A DNA stretch of 64,000 nucleotides from CAYMND01 sp964465065 (lineage in GTDB: Bacteria; Acidobacteriota; Aminicenantia; UBA2199), in NCBI GenBank assembly GCA_964465065.1, contig CAYXHZ010000009.1, positions 21,894-85,893 of the forward strand, written 5' to 3'. The notes under the pieces were generated by a model, which did not search any database, was not told the DNA's origin, and saw nothing but the letters and a program-made list of their open reading frames with translations. Shown here in pieces: positions 15,711 to 25,106 of the stretch. A program made the position numbers and the translations under genes. Each line of letters begins with the position of its first letter. Within the stretch, counting starts at the first letter, position 1.

Positions 15711-16961
15711 TCAGCCCCTGCAGCTCAAAACCAGCAAGGTGAAATCGTCGCTCTTGCGCTGACCGCCGGAAAAGGCGTCGATCCGCTCCCGGATTGCGGT
15801 CACCGCTTCCCGGGCGTTTTTGCCCCACAGCCCGGCCGCCAACTCGGCCAGACGCTGTTCGCCGAATTCCTCTCCGGCGGCGTTTGGCGCCTCGCTGACC
15901 CCGTCGGTGAAGACGACGATCAGGTCTCCGTTCGCCAGTTCATGCTCTTCCATTTCGTAGTCGGCATGTTCCATGAAACCGGTGAACATGCCGCCTTTTT
16001 CCAGACGTTCGACCCCGCCGGCACGGACCAGTAGCGGCGCCACATGCCCGGCGTTGACCGAGACCACGCGCCGGGCGGCATCATCGACCAGCATCCAGAA
16101 CAGGGTGATGAACCGGGAATTTCTGGTGAATTGGCAGAACAGCTGGTTGGCTTTGGTCATGAAGCGGCCGGCGTCGAAGAAATAGAGCTGGCTGAGAGCG
16201 TTGAGCGTGGCCTGACTGGACGCGGCCAGCAGCGCCGCCGACAGGCCCTTGCCCTCGACATCGGCCACCAGCAGCGGAGTCTTGCCATCCTGAGCCTTCA
16301 GGACATCGTAATAGTCGCCGCCCACCTCGTAGATGGGATCGTAGGCCACTGCCAGTTCGAAATGCTCGAAGGCCGGCATCTTCTGCGGCAGCAGCGAACG
16401 CTGCAGGTTGCGGGCGATCTGCATCTCGTGTTCCATGCGCCGGGTCTCGATCAGCTGCTCGACCATTACCGCGTTCTCGATGGCGATCAGGGCGAAACGG
16501 GCCAGAAAGACGACGTAATCGCTGGCCTGGGCGTCGAGGGCCTCGCGGTTGAACCGTTTGCCCAGGAGCAGGTAGGCCCGGCTGCTGCCGTGCTCGATGC
16601 GCAACAGAGTGACCAGCTGGTGCTGACAGAGCATCCGGTGCAGATCGGCGTGAGATGCGGCCAGCTCGTCGACCCGGATGGGCATGGCCAGCGATTGGCA
16701 ATACTCCAGGTGATTCTGCAAGACGGTTTTCTCGGCGTCTTCGAGCCGGCAGCCGCGCACGCGCATGAACCGGTGTCCCGGATGCCAGAAGACGAGCCGC
16801 GATATCCCCATCTGCCCCATCAGGGTGGAGGCGAACACCCGCAGGATCTGTTCCAGGTCCAGAGAGGCGTGCAGGGTGGAAGAGAATTCGTAGAGATCGG
16901 CCAACTGGACGTCCTTGAAGCGCAGCGCCCGCTGCAGAGATTCTAGAGCGGGTGATTCCAT
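15711..16961 (-). CDS. GAF-linked PP2C (RsbU/SpoIIE-type) phosphatase
   Basis: 416 aa. A leading helix and GAF-like domain (about 20-170) is followed by a SpoIIE-type phosphatase domain. Metal-binding motifs are present: GGDYYDVL, LLVADVEGKGLSAAL and VFTDGVSEA. Known role of the family: it dephosphorylates a STAS anti-anti-sigma factor and so frees it to bind the anti-sigma kinase. Last gene of a three-gene partner-switching set, overlapping the kinase-like gene by 19 nt. Confidence 0.92.
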   Translation of the reverse strand: MESPALESLQRALRFKDVQLADLYEFSSTLHASLDLEQILRVFASTLMGQMGISRLVFWHPGHRFMRVRGCRLEDAEKTVLQNHLEYCQSLAMPIRVDELAASHADLHRMLCQHQLVTLLRIEHGSSRAYLLLGKRFNREALDAQASDYVVFLARFALIAIENAVMVEQLIETRRMEHEMQIARNLQRSLLPQKMPAFEHFELAVAYDPIYEVGGDYYDVLKAQDGKTPLLVADVEGKGLSAALLAASSQATLNALSQLYFFDAGRFMTKANQLFCQFTRNSRFITLFWMLVDDAARRVVSVNAGHVAPLLVRAGGVERLEKGGMFTGFMEHADYEMEEHELANGDLIVVFTDGVSEAPNAAGEEFGEQRLAELAAGLWGKNAREAVTAIRERIDAFSGGQRKSDDFTLLVLSCRG

Positions 16962-17371
16962 TTGACCATTTCGCAGCAGTTTATGCCCTTGCGGGTCGAA
17001 TACTCGACCGTGTCCATGATGCGGCGCATCAGTTCCACACCCAGGCCGCCCTTGCGTTTGTCGCGGATCATCTGTTTGAGATCGACCTGGTTGAGGGTCG
17101 GGTGCGGCGGAACGCCATGAAACAGAATCCGGATCTTCAAACCGTTTTGGGCGCTGTAGAACTCAACGGCCACCGGCTCCTCGATGTTGCCCTCGTAGGA
17201 ATGCTTGATGACGTTGGTGATGGCCTCGTCGACGGCCAGGGCGATCTTCTGGGCCTGCGACGGGTCGAAAGAATTGATGGTCGCCAGGTGTTTGGTCAGT
17301 TCGACCACCATGCGCAGCAGTTCCGTCTTGGGCGGAATCCGGATGGCCAGATCAGGCTTTTGCGGAAACAT
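16943..17371 (-). CDS. RsbW-like HATPase anti-sigma/serine kinase
   Basis: 142 aa, Bergerat-fold ATPase. The N-box AVDEAITNVIKHSY is intact and so is the G2-like GGLGVELMRR. The G1 segment reads ILFHGVPPHP where relatives have D-x-G, so the adenine-contacting aspartate appears to be lost. It overlaps both neighbours (20 nt with STAS, 19 nt with PP2C). Its partner sigma factor is not in the window. Confidence 0.88.
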   Translation of the reverse strand: MFPQKPDLAIRIPPKTELLRMVVELTKHLATINSFDPSQAQKIALAVDEAITNVIKHSYEGNIEEPVAVEFYSAQNGLKIRILFHGVPPHPTLNQVDLKQMIRDKRKGGLGVELMRRIMDTVEYSTRKGINCCEMVKWNHPL

Positions 17372-17714
17372 CCTTGAATCGCTCCATCGCTTCCGCCTCG
17401 TCCTTCAGAAATTCGTATATATCGGTGAAACCGACCAGGTCGAAAATCTCGTAGACCTGGGTGTTCAGTTCGCACAGTTTGATATCGCCCCCTTTTTCGC
17501 GCACCTCGTCCAGGTAGCCCATGATGATGCCCATGCCGGCAGAGCTGATGTATGAGAGCTGCTGGCCGTTGATGATGATCTTGACCAGACCGTTACCGAT
17601 GGTTTTGACCATCTCTTTCTCGAAGCGGTCGACATGGTGGGCGTCCAGATGACCTTTCAGGTACAGGCAGGCCACATCGTCACAGATCTTCGACTTCACG
17701 CTGAATGTTCTCAT
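17352..17714 (-). CDS. STAS-domain anti-anti-sigma factor
   Basis: 120 aa. ATG at 17714 was chosen because GGAGCG lies 8 nt upstream; a TTG 12 nt earlier is less likely. The STAS signature ISSAGMGIIMGYLDEV carries the serine expected to be phosphorylated by the RsbW-like kinase. First gene of the partner-switching cassette. Confidence 0.92.
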   Translation of the reverse strand: MRTFSVKSKICDDVACLYLKGHLDAHHVDRFEKEMVKTIGNGLVKIIINGQQLSYISSAGMGIIMGYLDEVREKGGDIKLCELNTQVYEIFDLVGFTDIYEFLKDEAEAMERFKDVSAKA

Positions 17715-17764
17715 TACACGCTCCAATGCTACGCCTCAGCGGAGGCGTCGCGTTTCCGGCTTGT

Positions 17765-17793
17765 ATTGTACCTTAAGAAAAGCCCGGAAACAA
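17765..17793 (-). promoter_or_regulatory. Promoter of the partner-switching operon
   Basis: On the minus strand: -35 TTGTTT (17793-17788), 17 bp, -10 TACAAT (17770-17765). The short leader contains a 7-bp hairpin ACGCCTC/GAGGCGT (about 17731-17748). Confidence 0.6.
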
Positions 17794-17810
17794 CTGGCCG
17801 CAAACCGGTT

Positions 17811-18185
17811 TCAGCCTTCGATCACCACCACGGCGGCCGCCGCCTGGTCCTGATGGGTGATGGACAGCAGAGTCCGTTTACCGCCCAGACGCTGCAGCAC
17901 CGCCAGACACTCGCCGCGGAGCTCGAGCAGGGGCCGGCCCAGCTCGTCGGGCACGATCTCCATTTCCAGCCAGTTCATGCGGCCGCGCAACCCGGTGCCC
18001 AGGGCCTTGAGGAAGGCCTCCTTGGCGGCGAAGCGGGCGGCGAAATGAATTTCCGGGTGACGTTTCCCGCGGCAGTAGGCGATTTCGGCCGGACAGAAGA
18101 GTCGCTCGCACAGTCCGTCCTGGCGGTCGATGGCCCGTCCGATGCGGGCCACTTCGACCAGATCGATCCCCAGTCCCAGCACCAT
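17811..18185 (-). CDS. acpS: Holo-[acyl-carrier-protein] synthase
   Basis: 124 aa. ATG at 18185 follows AAAAGGAGATCC, and the protein begins MVLGLGIDLVEVARI, the standard N-terminus. The second motif ARFAAKEAFLKALG carries the Mg/CoA-binding glutamate. It transfers phosphopantetheine from CoA to acyl carrier protein. Starts 4 nt after the protease gene and is probably co-transcribed with it. Confidence 0.95.
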   Translation of the reverse strand: MVLGLGIDLVEVARIGRAIDRQDGLCERLFCPAEIAYCRGKRHPEIHFAARFAAKEAFLKALGTGLRGRMNWLEMEIVPDELGRPLLELRGECLAVLQRLGGKRTLLSITHQDQAAAAVVVIEG

Positions 18186-18189
18186 GGCT

Positions 18190-21100
18190 TCAGGGGATCT
18201 CCTTTTCGATCCACTTGGAACGGTCGGGTTCTGCCGGTTTGTCCACCTGCTTGGGCGGCTTTTTCTCCAGTTCCGCCAGCAGCCATTCGACGGCCTTCTG
18301 CAAGGTCGGGTCCTGCCCTTTGGCCAGCAGGTCCGGACTGTCGACCACCTCGATATCCGGCGGGACGCCGACCCCTTCGACGGCCAGTTCGCCATCGCCG
18401 TCCACGAAACCGAAGCTGGGCACGTTGAAGGATCCGCCGTCGACGAAACCGGGGTTGTAGGCGATGCCCACCAAACCGCCCCAGGTACGGGTGCCGATCA
18501 GGGGTCCCAGGCCGGATTTCCGGAAATAATAGGGCAGGGCATCGCCGCCGGAGGAGGAATAGTGGTTGATGAGCATGGCCTTGGGACCATCGTGGGCGAT
18601 CCCCGGATCTTTCTGCAGCTGCAAACCGGCCCTCAGCCAGTAATTCATCGGCCGACGGCTGAGCAGCTCGGTCATGACCACCGGAATGAAGCCGCCGCCG
18701 TTGTAGCGATCGTCGATGATCAGGGCCGGTTTGTGGTGATAGGCGTACATGCCTTTGAACAGTTCGCGGTTGCCCTCGACGGCCGTGTTGGGCAGATGGA
18801 AGTAGCCGATACGGCCGGCGGACAGGCGATCCACCATGGCCCGGCGTTCGTTGACCCAGTTCAGGTAAAACAGTTCCAGTTCACTGGACAGCGGAACGAT
18901 CCGGTTTTTCCGCGGCATGGCCCCGTCGGCGCGGGACGAAACCACGATCTCGGTGTCCTTGCCGGCCCGGTCGACCAGCAGACGGTAGGGGTTGTCGGCC
19001 GTCGTCAGTTCCTGTCCGTTGATGCTCAGGATGAAATCCCCTTCGCGAACGTCGACACCGGCCTCGGTCAGGGGCGAACGCGTACGGCCCTGCCAGTTTT
19101 CACCCGGGTATATCTTGCGGATTCGGTAGAGTTTGCCTTCCGCGATCAGGTCGGCGCCGAGCAGACCGTTCTCGACCCGTTCGACCCGGGGAAAATCGCC
19201 CCAGTTGACGTAGGCGTGGCCGACATTGGTCTCGGCCAGCATCTCGCCGAAGATGTAGTCCAGGTCGGCCCGGTGGCTGATGCCATGGACCAGCGGCAGG
19301 TATTTCTCGTACAGTCCCGGCCAATCGACGCCGTGCAGGTTCTTGACGTAGAACCAGTCCCGGTAGATGCGCCAGCCGTCACGAAAGATCTGCAACCACT
19401 CCCTGAGCGGTTCGATGTTCTGGCGCAGGCCCGACAGGTTCAATGTCTTCTCTCCGCTCTGCCCGGGTGCGACCGGACAGACTCCGTACGCCCGGTCACG
19501 GGCAAACAGCATCTGTTTGCCGTCTCCGGAGAGGTCGACCAGACGCACCCCGTCGATGACCTTCTCCTCTTTGCGTTTGGCCAGGGAGAACAGCATGAGC
19601 GACTGATCCCTGCGGTAGAGCAGACCGTCGGGAACGACCTGCAGGCTGTTGTAATTTGCCGGTGGCAGGGGCAGGGCCTCCACCCGGTTCATGATACCCG
19701 CTTCGTTGACGGTCACCGTCACGGCGGCCGCAACCTTGCCGCTGCCGGTCTTGGCGGCCGCAGCGGCATTTGGCAGAGGCTCGCGCTCTTCCTCTCTGGG
19801 CAGGAGCCCAGCGCCGGCCTGCAGGGCCAAAGCGTAAATTCGGGCGCCGTCGCCGTAATGGTAATCGAATTCGAAGGAGGAAAAACGCAGGTTGAAGTCC
19901 CGCTGGGAAATGAAGAACAGGTATTTGCCGCAGGCCGAAAAAACCGGCTCGCTGTCCCCGTAGGTATCTTCGGTCACCGGGAAGGACCGCTTGCTGGCCA
20001 GCTCGTAGAGCCAGACATTACCGTTGCCGTTGGCGGCGTTCTTGGTGTAGCAGAGCCAGGTCGAATCCGGCGACCAGCGGTAATCGAAGAAATCGTTGGC
20101 CAGCGCCTGGTCGGCCACCGTCTCGCGGCCGTCGGCGATGTCGAGAACCATCAGTCTCTGCTCCCGGTCGGCGTAGGCCAGCAGGCGACCGTTCGGCGAC
20201 CAGACCGCCGGATAGCGCCAGCGCCGGCTGTTGCGGGTCAGCTGCCGGGTGGTCTGCTGCTGCCGATCCAGCAGGTAGATCTCGTATTCCCCGCTCTCGT
20301 CCGAGTAATAGGCCAGATAGCGGCCGTCCGGCGACCAGGCCGGACTCATCTCGCGCAAACCGGAGCTGCGGGTCAAGGTCTTGATCTCGCCCTTTTCGAC
20401 GGGGACGGAATAGAGATCGCCGCGGGCGGAAAATACCACTTCCTTTCCGGTCGGGGACAATACGGCATCCTCGATGAAATCGACCACGGAGCGCACCTGG
20501 GGCAAAAGGTTGGGATGGTCGTAGGGCAATTCGACGGTCAGTTGCCGGCAGACGTTTTTCTCCAGGTCGAACAGGTGGATGCGGCCGCCCTGTTCGAAGA
20601 CGATCCGGCCGTTCTGGCCCGAGGGCCAGAGCACGTCGTAGTCACGAAAACGGGTCAGCTGCTCGTTCTTGCCGCTGGACAGGTCATGGCTCCACAGGTT
20701 GAGCACCAGGTCCTGATCGCTGACGTAGTAGATCTTGTCCCCCTGCCAGATCGGCTGGTGGTCGGTGCCCGGGAAATCGGTGATTTTACGGGCGCTGAGC
20801 CTGTCGAGGTCGAAAGTCCAGACATCGGCCGCCCGGCCGCCCTTGTACCGTTTCCAGGTTCGGAACTCCCGGCCGATGGGGGCGAAGCAGATCTGCCGCC
20901 CGTCCGGGGAAAAGGAACCGATTCCGCCCTCGGTGATGGGTAGCGACCGCTCCAGACCGCCGGCGATGTCCACCAGGAAGTATTTACCTTCCCGGTCGCC
21001 GAACGGCGTGCGGTTGCCCCGGAAGAGAACGGACCGGCTGTCGGGGGTCCAGTCCAGGGTGACGTGGTCGTAGCCACCGCGCGGCGGCATGACCCCGACG

Positions 21101-21408
21101 TCGTTGTACCAGGTCAGCTGTTTGGGCTGGCCGCCGCGGCTGGGCATGACGAATATCTGGCGGTTGCCGCCGTATTCACCCGAAAAGGCGATCCATTGCC
21201 CGTCGGGGGAGATCTTGGGGAACAGTTCGAGGCCGGGATGCGAGCTCAGTCGGCTCGCCCGACCGCCCTCGGCCGCTACCGACCAGATATCGCCGGCGTA
21301 CGAAAAGACCACCAGATCCCCGTTGACATCGGGTGTCCGCAACACCCGCACTTCGGCGTGAAGAGCCATGGCCAGCAAGGCCAGCACCGTCAGAACCAGT
21401 TTCTTCAT
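18190..21408 (-). CDS. Tricorn-like secreted S41 protease
   Basis: 1072 aa with a signal peptide (MKKLVLTVLALLAMALHA). Two stretches of beta-propeller (PD40/WD-like) repeats cover about 20-560 (FPKISPDGQWIAFSG, PAWSPDGRYLAYYSD and more). A helical C1 region with HGISHRADL follows at about 715, a PDZ domain near 770-850 (VREGDFILSING), and a peptidase S41 core with NHYSSSGGDALPYYF near 950 carrying the probable nucleophile serine, then a C-terminal GIAYNPGF region. It should degrade peptides in the periplasm or outside. Bacterial tricorn homologues of this size are common in Acidobacteriota-like and Bacteroidota genomes. Confidence 0.93.
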   Translation of the reverse strand: MKKLVLTVLALLAMALHAEVRVLRTPDVNGDLVVFSYAGDIWSVAAEGGRASRLSSHPGLELFPKISPDGQWIAFSGEYGGNRQIFVMPSRGGQPKQLTWYNDVGVMPPRGGYDHVTLDWTPDSRSVLFRGNRTPFGDREGKYFLVDIAGGLERSLPITEGGIGSFSPDGRQICFAPIGREFRTWKRYKGGRAADVWTFDLDRLSARKITDFPGTDHQPIWQGDKIYYVSDQDLVLNLWSHDLSSGKNEQLTRFRDYDVLWPSGQNGRIVFEQGGRIHLFDLEKNVCRQLTVELPYDHPNLLPQVRSVVDFIEDAVLSPTGKEVVFSARGDLYSVPVEKGEIKTLTRSSGLREMSPAWSPDGRYLAYYSDESGEYEIYLLDRQQQTTRQLTRNSRRWRYPAVWSPNGRLLAYADREQRLMVLDIADGRETVADQALANDFFDYRWSPDSTWLCYTKNAANGNGNVWLYELASKRSFPVTEDTYGDSEPVFSACGKYLFFISQRDFNLRFSSFEFDYHYGDGARIYALALQAGAGLLPREEEREPLPNAAAAAKTGSGKVAAAVTVTVNEAGIMNRVEALPLPPANYNSLQVVPDGLLYRRDQSLMLFSLAKRKEEKVIDGVRLVDLSGDGKQMLFARDRAYGVCPVAPGQSGEKTLNLSGLRQNIEPLREWLQIFRDGWRIYRDWFYVKNLHGVDWPGLYEKYLPLVHGISHRADLDYIFGEMLAETNVGHAYVNWGDFPRVERVENGLLGADLIAEGKLYRIRKIYPGENWQGRTRSPLTEAGVDVREGDFILSINGQELTTADNPYRLLVDRAGKDTEIVVSSRADGAMPRKNRIVPLSSELELFYLNWVNERRAMVDRLSAGRIGYFHLPNTAVEGNRELFKGMYAYHHKPALIIDDRYNGGGFIPVVMTELLSRRPMNYWLRAGLQLQKDPGIAHDGPKAMLINHYSSSGGDALPYYFRKSGLGPLIGTRTWGGLVGIAYNPGFVDGGSFNVPSFGFVDGDGELAVEGVGVPPDIEVVDSPDLLAKGQDPTLQKAVEWLLAELEKKPPKQVDKPAEPDRSKWIEKEIP

Positions 21409-21637
21409 GAATCCTCCGCAGCCCCCCGGAGGGAGCCGATCCGCAATGGGTCAGTGTACGGCAGCGGCCCGAAATTTACAAGCCGCACCATCTGGGCGAA
21501 TCTTCCACTTTTCCTGTGGATAAATGGCCAACGGGGCCTCGGGAAACCTTGCTGGATGGACTTTTCTACGGAATGCACAGAAAAATTTAACCGAAACAGG
21601 CTATAAACAAAGATTGTTTTTTAGCCCACCGGCCAGA

Positions 21638-22702
21638 TCATTCGCCCCTGCGTCGACGCAATTCTTCCCGCAGACGCGGGATATCGGCGGCCAGCATCTG
21701 CCCCAGCCGTTCGGCTCCGAAAACGGACAGGTGCGAAATGCGCTCGCCCCAGCGACCGTCGGCGAACAGGGCCGGGTTGTCCAGTTCGAAACGCCGCGGG
21801 TCGTTGTAATCGAGCACGAACAGGTTCATGAAACGCTTTTCCAGGCTGTCCAGTTCGGCCAGCTGTTTTTCGTGCTCGCAATTGGTCTCGTAGACGGCGA
21901 TGTACTCCGGCAGGACCAGCAGGATGACCAGCACCCTGTCGCGACGCAGTTCCTCGAGCAGTTTAAGGAAATATTCGCCCTCCGCTCCGGGCAGATGGTC
22001 GTAGGCGGCCTTCTGCCAGCTCGCCGGTCGCAACTGGCTGTCGCGCGGCACCGTACCGTACAGGCCTTTGTAGCGCGATACCCCCCCGGGAGTCAGCTCG
22101 CGTTTCTCGATCAGCGGAAAGCGGAAAGAACAGTAGTCCAGCAGGTCGATCCAGAAGGCGTCGATATCCTTCTTGGCCCGGTAGACATAAGAAAGGCGGC
22201 TCCACACCGGCGAGGCCGGATTATTCATGGCGGCGATCCTCCAGGTTTTCCTTTCTTTCTGCCCGCCCAGCAGTCCCTGCAGCTGCTGTTCGTTGGATTC
22301 TTTGCCGAAGGTGAAGTAATCCAGGCCGTAGATGTAGAGCGCCGGCACGCCGTTCTGCTCTCGGAAACGCCGGTAGGCATGGTAATGATAGCGCGGGTAA
22401 CGCCCCGGACTGGCCGTGTTGAGGGCCTTGATTCCCAGATGGTCGTACAGGTACAGGGGCATGACCGCTTCCTTGGCCCGCGAGCTTCCGGCGATCAGGG
22501 TACTGTAAAATCCCGGCCGCACGAATTCGGTCCGGCCCAGACCGTCCACGCCCACTTCCGAGCGGCCGTAGAAGCCGTCGGCCAGGGCGGCCAAGATCAG
22601 GTACAGGGCGCGGTCGAGCAGAAACAGGCAAATCAGCAGCGCAGCGATCAGGGCCGGGATGCGCAGCCAGGGTCTCTTAAAAACTGAAGTATATGAATTC
22701 AT
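21638..22702 (-). CDS. MBOAT-partner membrane-anchored SGNH-like protein
   Basis: 354 aa, one N-terminal membrane anchor (about 13-38), the rest predicted periplasmic. LIAGSSRAKEAVMPLYL resembles the first block of SGNH/AlgX-like or DUF1574-type proteins paired with MBOAT acyltransferases. A late catalytic DxxH is not obvious (LFADGRWGERISHLS is the best candidate). Overlaps the acyltransferase gene by 26 nt, so the two proteins are probably made together to acylate a surface glycan or lipid. Confidence 0.65.
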   Translation of the reverse strand: MNSYTSVFKRPWLRIPALIAALLICLFLLDRALYLILAALADGFYGRSEVGVDGLGRTEFVRPGFYSTLIAGSSRAKEAVMPLYLYDHLGIKALNTASPGRYPRYHYHAYRRFREQNGVPALYIYGLDYFTFGKESNEQQLQGLLGGQKERKTWRIAAMNNPASPVWSRLSYVYRAKKDIDAFWIDLLDYCSFRFPLIEKRELTPGGVSRYKGLYGTVPRDSQLRPASWQKAAYDHLPGAEGEYFLKLLEELRRDRVLVILLVLPEYIAVYETNCEHEKQLAELDSLEKRFMNLFVLDYNDPRRFELDNPALFADGRWGERISHLSVFGAERLGQMLAADIPRLREELRRRRGE

Positions 22703-24113
22703 TGTGTTGATCCACGGAGAAAACCAGCGTGATCATGAACAGCAGTCCCAGCCTGACAATGAGCCGCAACGGTCCCTTGCCGGCAAAAGAGGCGGCCGCC
22801 TGTTCATCGTCCAGCCAGGGGGACAGCAAGAGGAAGGCCAGCAGGAACAGGGCGGTGAAAGCCAGATGGTACAGGCCGCTGCCGCTGAGTTCCAGGCTGA
22901 TGTTGCCCAGCACCTTCAGGGCCTGCCCGAACCCCGGAGCCTTGAAAAACACCCAGGCCAGGGCCACCAGGTGAAAAGTGAGCAATCGGGCCAGCAAGGG
23001 ACGGAAACGCTGCCAGCGGTGCAGCGAGCCCTGTTTCCACAGACGTCTGCGCCACTTTTTGCTGATATGCCCGCAGGCCAGATACACACCGTGCAGACCG
23101 CCCCAGCCGATCATCGTCCAGGAGGCCGCATGCCACAACCCGCCCAGCAGCATGGTGGCGATGATGCCGCCCACGTAGGCGCTGTGCGGATTGCGCCAGC
23201 GGCTGTCCCCCTGACGGGGCAGAATGGCGTAGGAGATCGGCAAAAACAGATAATCCCGCAACCAGGTGGACAGGGTCATGTGCCAGCGGGTCCAGAACTC
23301 GCTCAGGCTGGTACTGCCGTAGGGCCGGGCGAAGTTTTCCAGCGAGCGGATGCCGAACAGCCGGCACAGCCCGATGGCCATGTCCGAGTAACCGGAAAAA
23401 TCGCAGTAAATCTGCACGGCATAGAAATAGACGGCCAGAAGCACGTTCAGGCCGTGGTACTGGACCGGATTGTCGAAGACCGGGTTGACGAACAGAGCCA
23501 GACGGTCGGCGACCACCACCTTCTTGAACAGCCCCCAGACGATCCGGGTCAGGCCGTTTTTCAGGTCCTCGGCTGCGGCCGGTTTGGCCGCCCGGAGCTG
23601 GGGAACGAGGCTCCTGACCCGATCGATGGGCCCGGACAGCACCTGGGCAAACAAGCCGGCATACAACAGCACCTGGGGCAGCGAATACCGTTCGGGCCGG
23701 TCGGCACGCAGCTGGTCCAGGCTCAGGCTGATCAGTTTGAAGAGAAAAAAGGAAATTCCGATCGGCGCCGCCCAGTTCGGCAGGGGCAGAACGCTGCCGG
23801 TCAGGCTGTTGCAGGTTTCGACCAGCAAGCGGCTGTATTTGAAAACAGCCAGGATCAGCAGGGGCAAAACGACCCCCAACAGACGCAGCGGCCAGCGGCG
23901 CGTCGGCTGCGACCGATGGTTCAGGCAGCGTGAACCCAGCCAGACCAGACTCGAAGCGCCGACCAGCACCGCCAGGGCCGGCAGACCCTGGCTGCCGTAG
24001 AAAAGCAGCGAGGCCGTCAACAGGGCCCAGGGGCGCAGTCTGGCCGGCAACAACTGGAAAACGGTCCAAGAGATCAGCAGAAACAGCATGAACGAAGAGG
24101 AAAGCAGACTCAT
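22677..24113 (-). CDS. MBOAT-family O-acyltransferase (AlgI/DltB-like)
   Basis: 478 aa with about ten to twelve membrane segments. Family motifs are clear: PIGISFFLFKLIS, YCDFSGYSDMAIG, SLSEFWTRWHMTLSTWLRDY and GLWHAASWTMIGWGGLHG with the conserved active-site histidine. It moves acyl groups across the membrane to an extracytoplasmic acceptor, usually a polysaccharide. No alginate or teichoic acid genes lie nearby, so the acceptor is unknown. Confidence 0.93.
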   Translation of the reverse strand: MSLLSSSFMLFLLISWTVFQLLPARLRPWALLTASLLFYGSQGLPALAVLVGASSLVWLGSRCLNHRSQPTRRWPLRLLGVVLPLLILAVFKYSRLLVETCNSLTGSVLPLPNWAAPIGISFFLFKLISLSLDQLRADRPERYSLPQVLLYAGLFAQVLSGPIDRVRSLVPQLRAAKPAAAEDLKNGLTRIVWGLFKKVVVADRLALFVNPVFDNPVQYHGLNVLLAVYFYAVQIYCDFSGYSDMAIGLCRLFGIRSLENFARPYGSTSLSEFWTRWHMTLSTWLRDYLFLPISYAILPRQGDSRWRNPHSAYVGGIIATMLLGGLWHAASWTMIGWGGLHGVYLACGHISKKWRRRLWKQGSLHRWQRFRPLLARLLTFHLVALAWVFFKAPGFGQALKVLGNISLELSGSGLYHLAFTALFLLAFLLLSPWLDDEQAAASFAGKGPLRLIVRLGLLFMITLVFSVDQHNEFIYFSF

Positions 24114-24185
24114 GCCCCGGATTATACCGGCAAAACGGGCGCCACTTCAACTCCGGCCGCAACCATGGCCCGACCGGGGAAAATA

Positions 24186-24194
24186 TGGTATGCT
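24186..24194 (+). promoter_or_regulatory. Extended -10 promoter, possibly giving a leaderless mRNA
   Basis: TGG-TATGCT, an extended -10 without a -35. The hexamer ends 5 nt before the ATG at 24200, so transcription should start at or next to the start codon. Confidence 0.5.
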
Positions 24195-24199
24195 GACGC

Positions 24200-25051
24200 A
24201 TGGACACTCAACACAGCGATCTTCACCTGCACACCACGGTTTCCGACGGGACCTGCACGGCCGTCGACATGCTCCGGGCCGCCCGGCAAGCCGGACTGAA
24301 ACGGATTTCCATCACCGATCACGACGCCGTCGGCGCCTACCGTCATTTCCACCCCGACCTGTTCGCCCTGGCCGCCGGCATGGGCCTGGAGCTGATCGGC
24401 GGCATCGAGCTGGACACGGACTACCGGGGCCTGGAGGTCCACCTGCTGGGTTACGGTATCGATATGAACGCCCCGGACCTGAACCGGCACCTGACTCATA
24501 CCCAGAGCAAACGCCGTCAGCGGGTCGGTCTGCAGATCGAGGCCATCAACGACCATTTCGGCCGTACCGTCATCGACCCGCAGAAGGTCATCCTGCCGGA
24601 AAGGGACACCCTGATGAAGCCCCACCTGGTGCACGGCCTGCTGCAGACCGGCCTGTGGGACGCCGACTATCGGGCGGCCCAGAAATGGCTCGGCGAAAAC
24701 ATCCAAGTCGAGGTGACCGTCCCCAAACTGCCCATCGGCCAGGCCATCGAGCTCGTTCACCGGGCCGGCGGTCGGGCGGTCCTGGCCCACCCCGGCTTTC
24801 TGGCGGTCGAGCACGGTCTCAAACTGGACCTTACCCTGGCCGAACTGACCGGACTGGGGCTCGACGGAGTGGAGGTGGAATACGCCTATGCAGGCTCCTC
24901 GAAATTATTCCCGGACAGCCGCTCCGAAGCCGCCGTCATCGCCGAAATCCGCGATCTGGCGAAACGCTTCTCCTTATTCGGCACCCGCGGCTCGGACGCC
25001 CACGACACGCAAAAACTACTGGAATTCGCTCTGCGGCAGTTTGGTGAATGA
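24200..25051 (+). CDS. PHP-domain phosphoesterase
   Basis: 283 aa. The four PHP motif blocks are present: DLHLHTTVSDG, ITDHDAVGAY, a long insert with MKPHLVHGLL, AVLAHPGF, and GSDAHD near the end. The metal-binding His and Asp residues are intact. Relatives such as the YciV/RNase AM type trim RNA or hydrolyse 3',5'-nucleoside bisphosphates; which applies here cannot be seen. There is no ribosome site upstream, consistent with the leaderless promoter. The downstream radical SAM gene has its own promoter. Confidence 0.88.
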   Translation: MDTQHSDLHLHTTVSDGTCTAVDMLRAARQAGLKRISITDHDAVGAYRHFHPDLFALAAGMGLELIGGIELDTDYRGLEVHLLGYGIDMNAPDLNRHLTHTQSKRRQRVGLQIEAINDHFGRTVIDPQKVILPERDTLMKPHLVHGLLQTGLWDADYRAAQKWLGENIQVEVTVPKLPIGQAIELVHRAGGRAVLAHPGFLAVEHGLKLDLTLAELTGLGLDGVEVEYAYAGSSKLFPDSRSEAAVIAEIRDLAKRFSLFGTRGSDAHDTQKLLEFALRQFGE

Positions 25052-25064
25052 GCGCCGGTTTACG

Positions 25065-25093
25065 TTGACAAATTGATCGGCACGCCCCATAAT
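25065..25093 (+). promoter_or_regulatory. Promoter of the YgiQ-like gene
   Basis: -35 TTGACA (25065-25070), 17 bp, -10 CATAAT (25088-25093). The predicted start is near 25100, about 7 nt before ATG 25107. The ATG at 25092 lies inside the -10 and cannot be used from this promoter. Confidence 0.7.
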
Positions 25094-25106
25094 GGGCCAT
25101 AACATT

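Noticed and set aside
18130..20943. A 937-codon plus-strand frame
   Set aside because: Antisense to the tricorn-like protease, whose motifs and signal peptide are clear.
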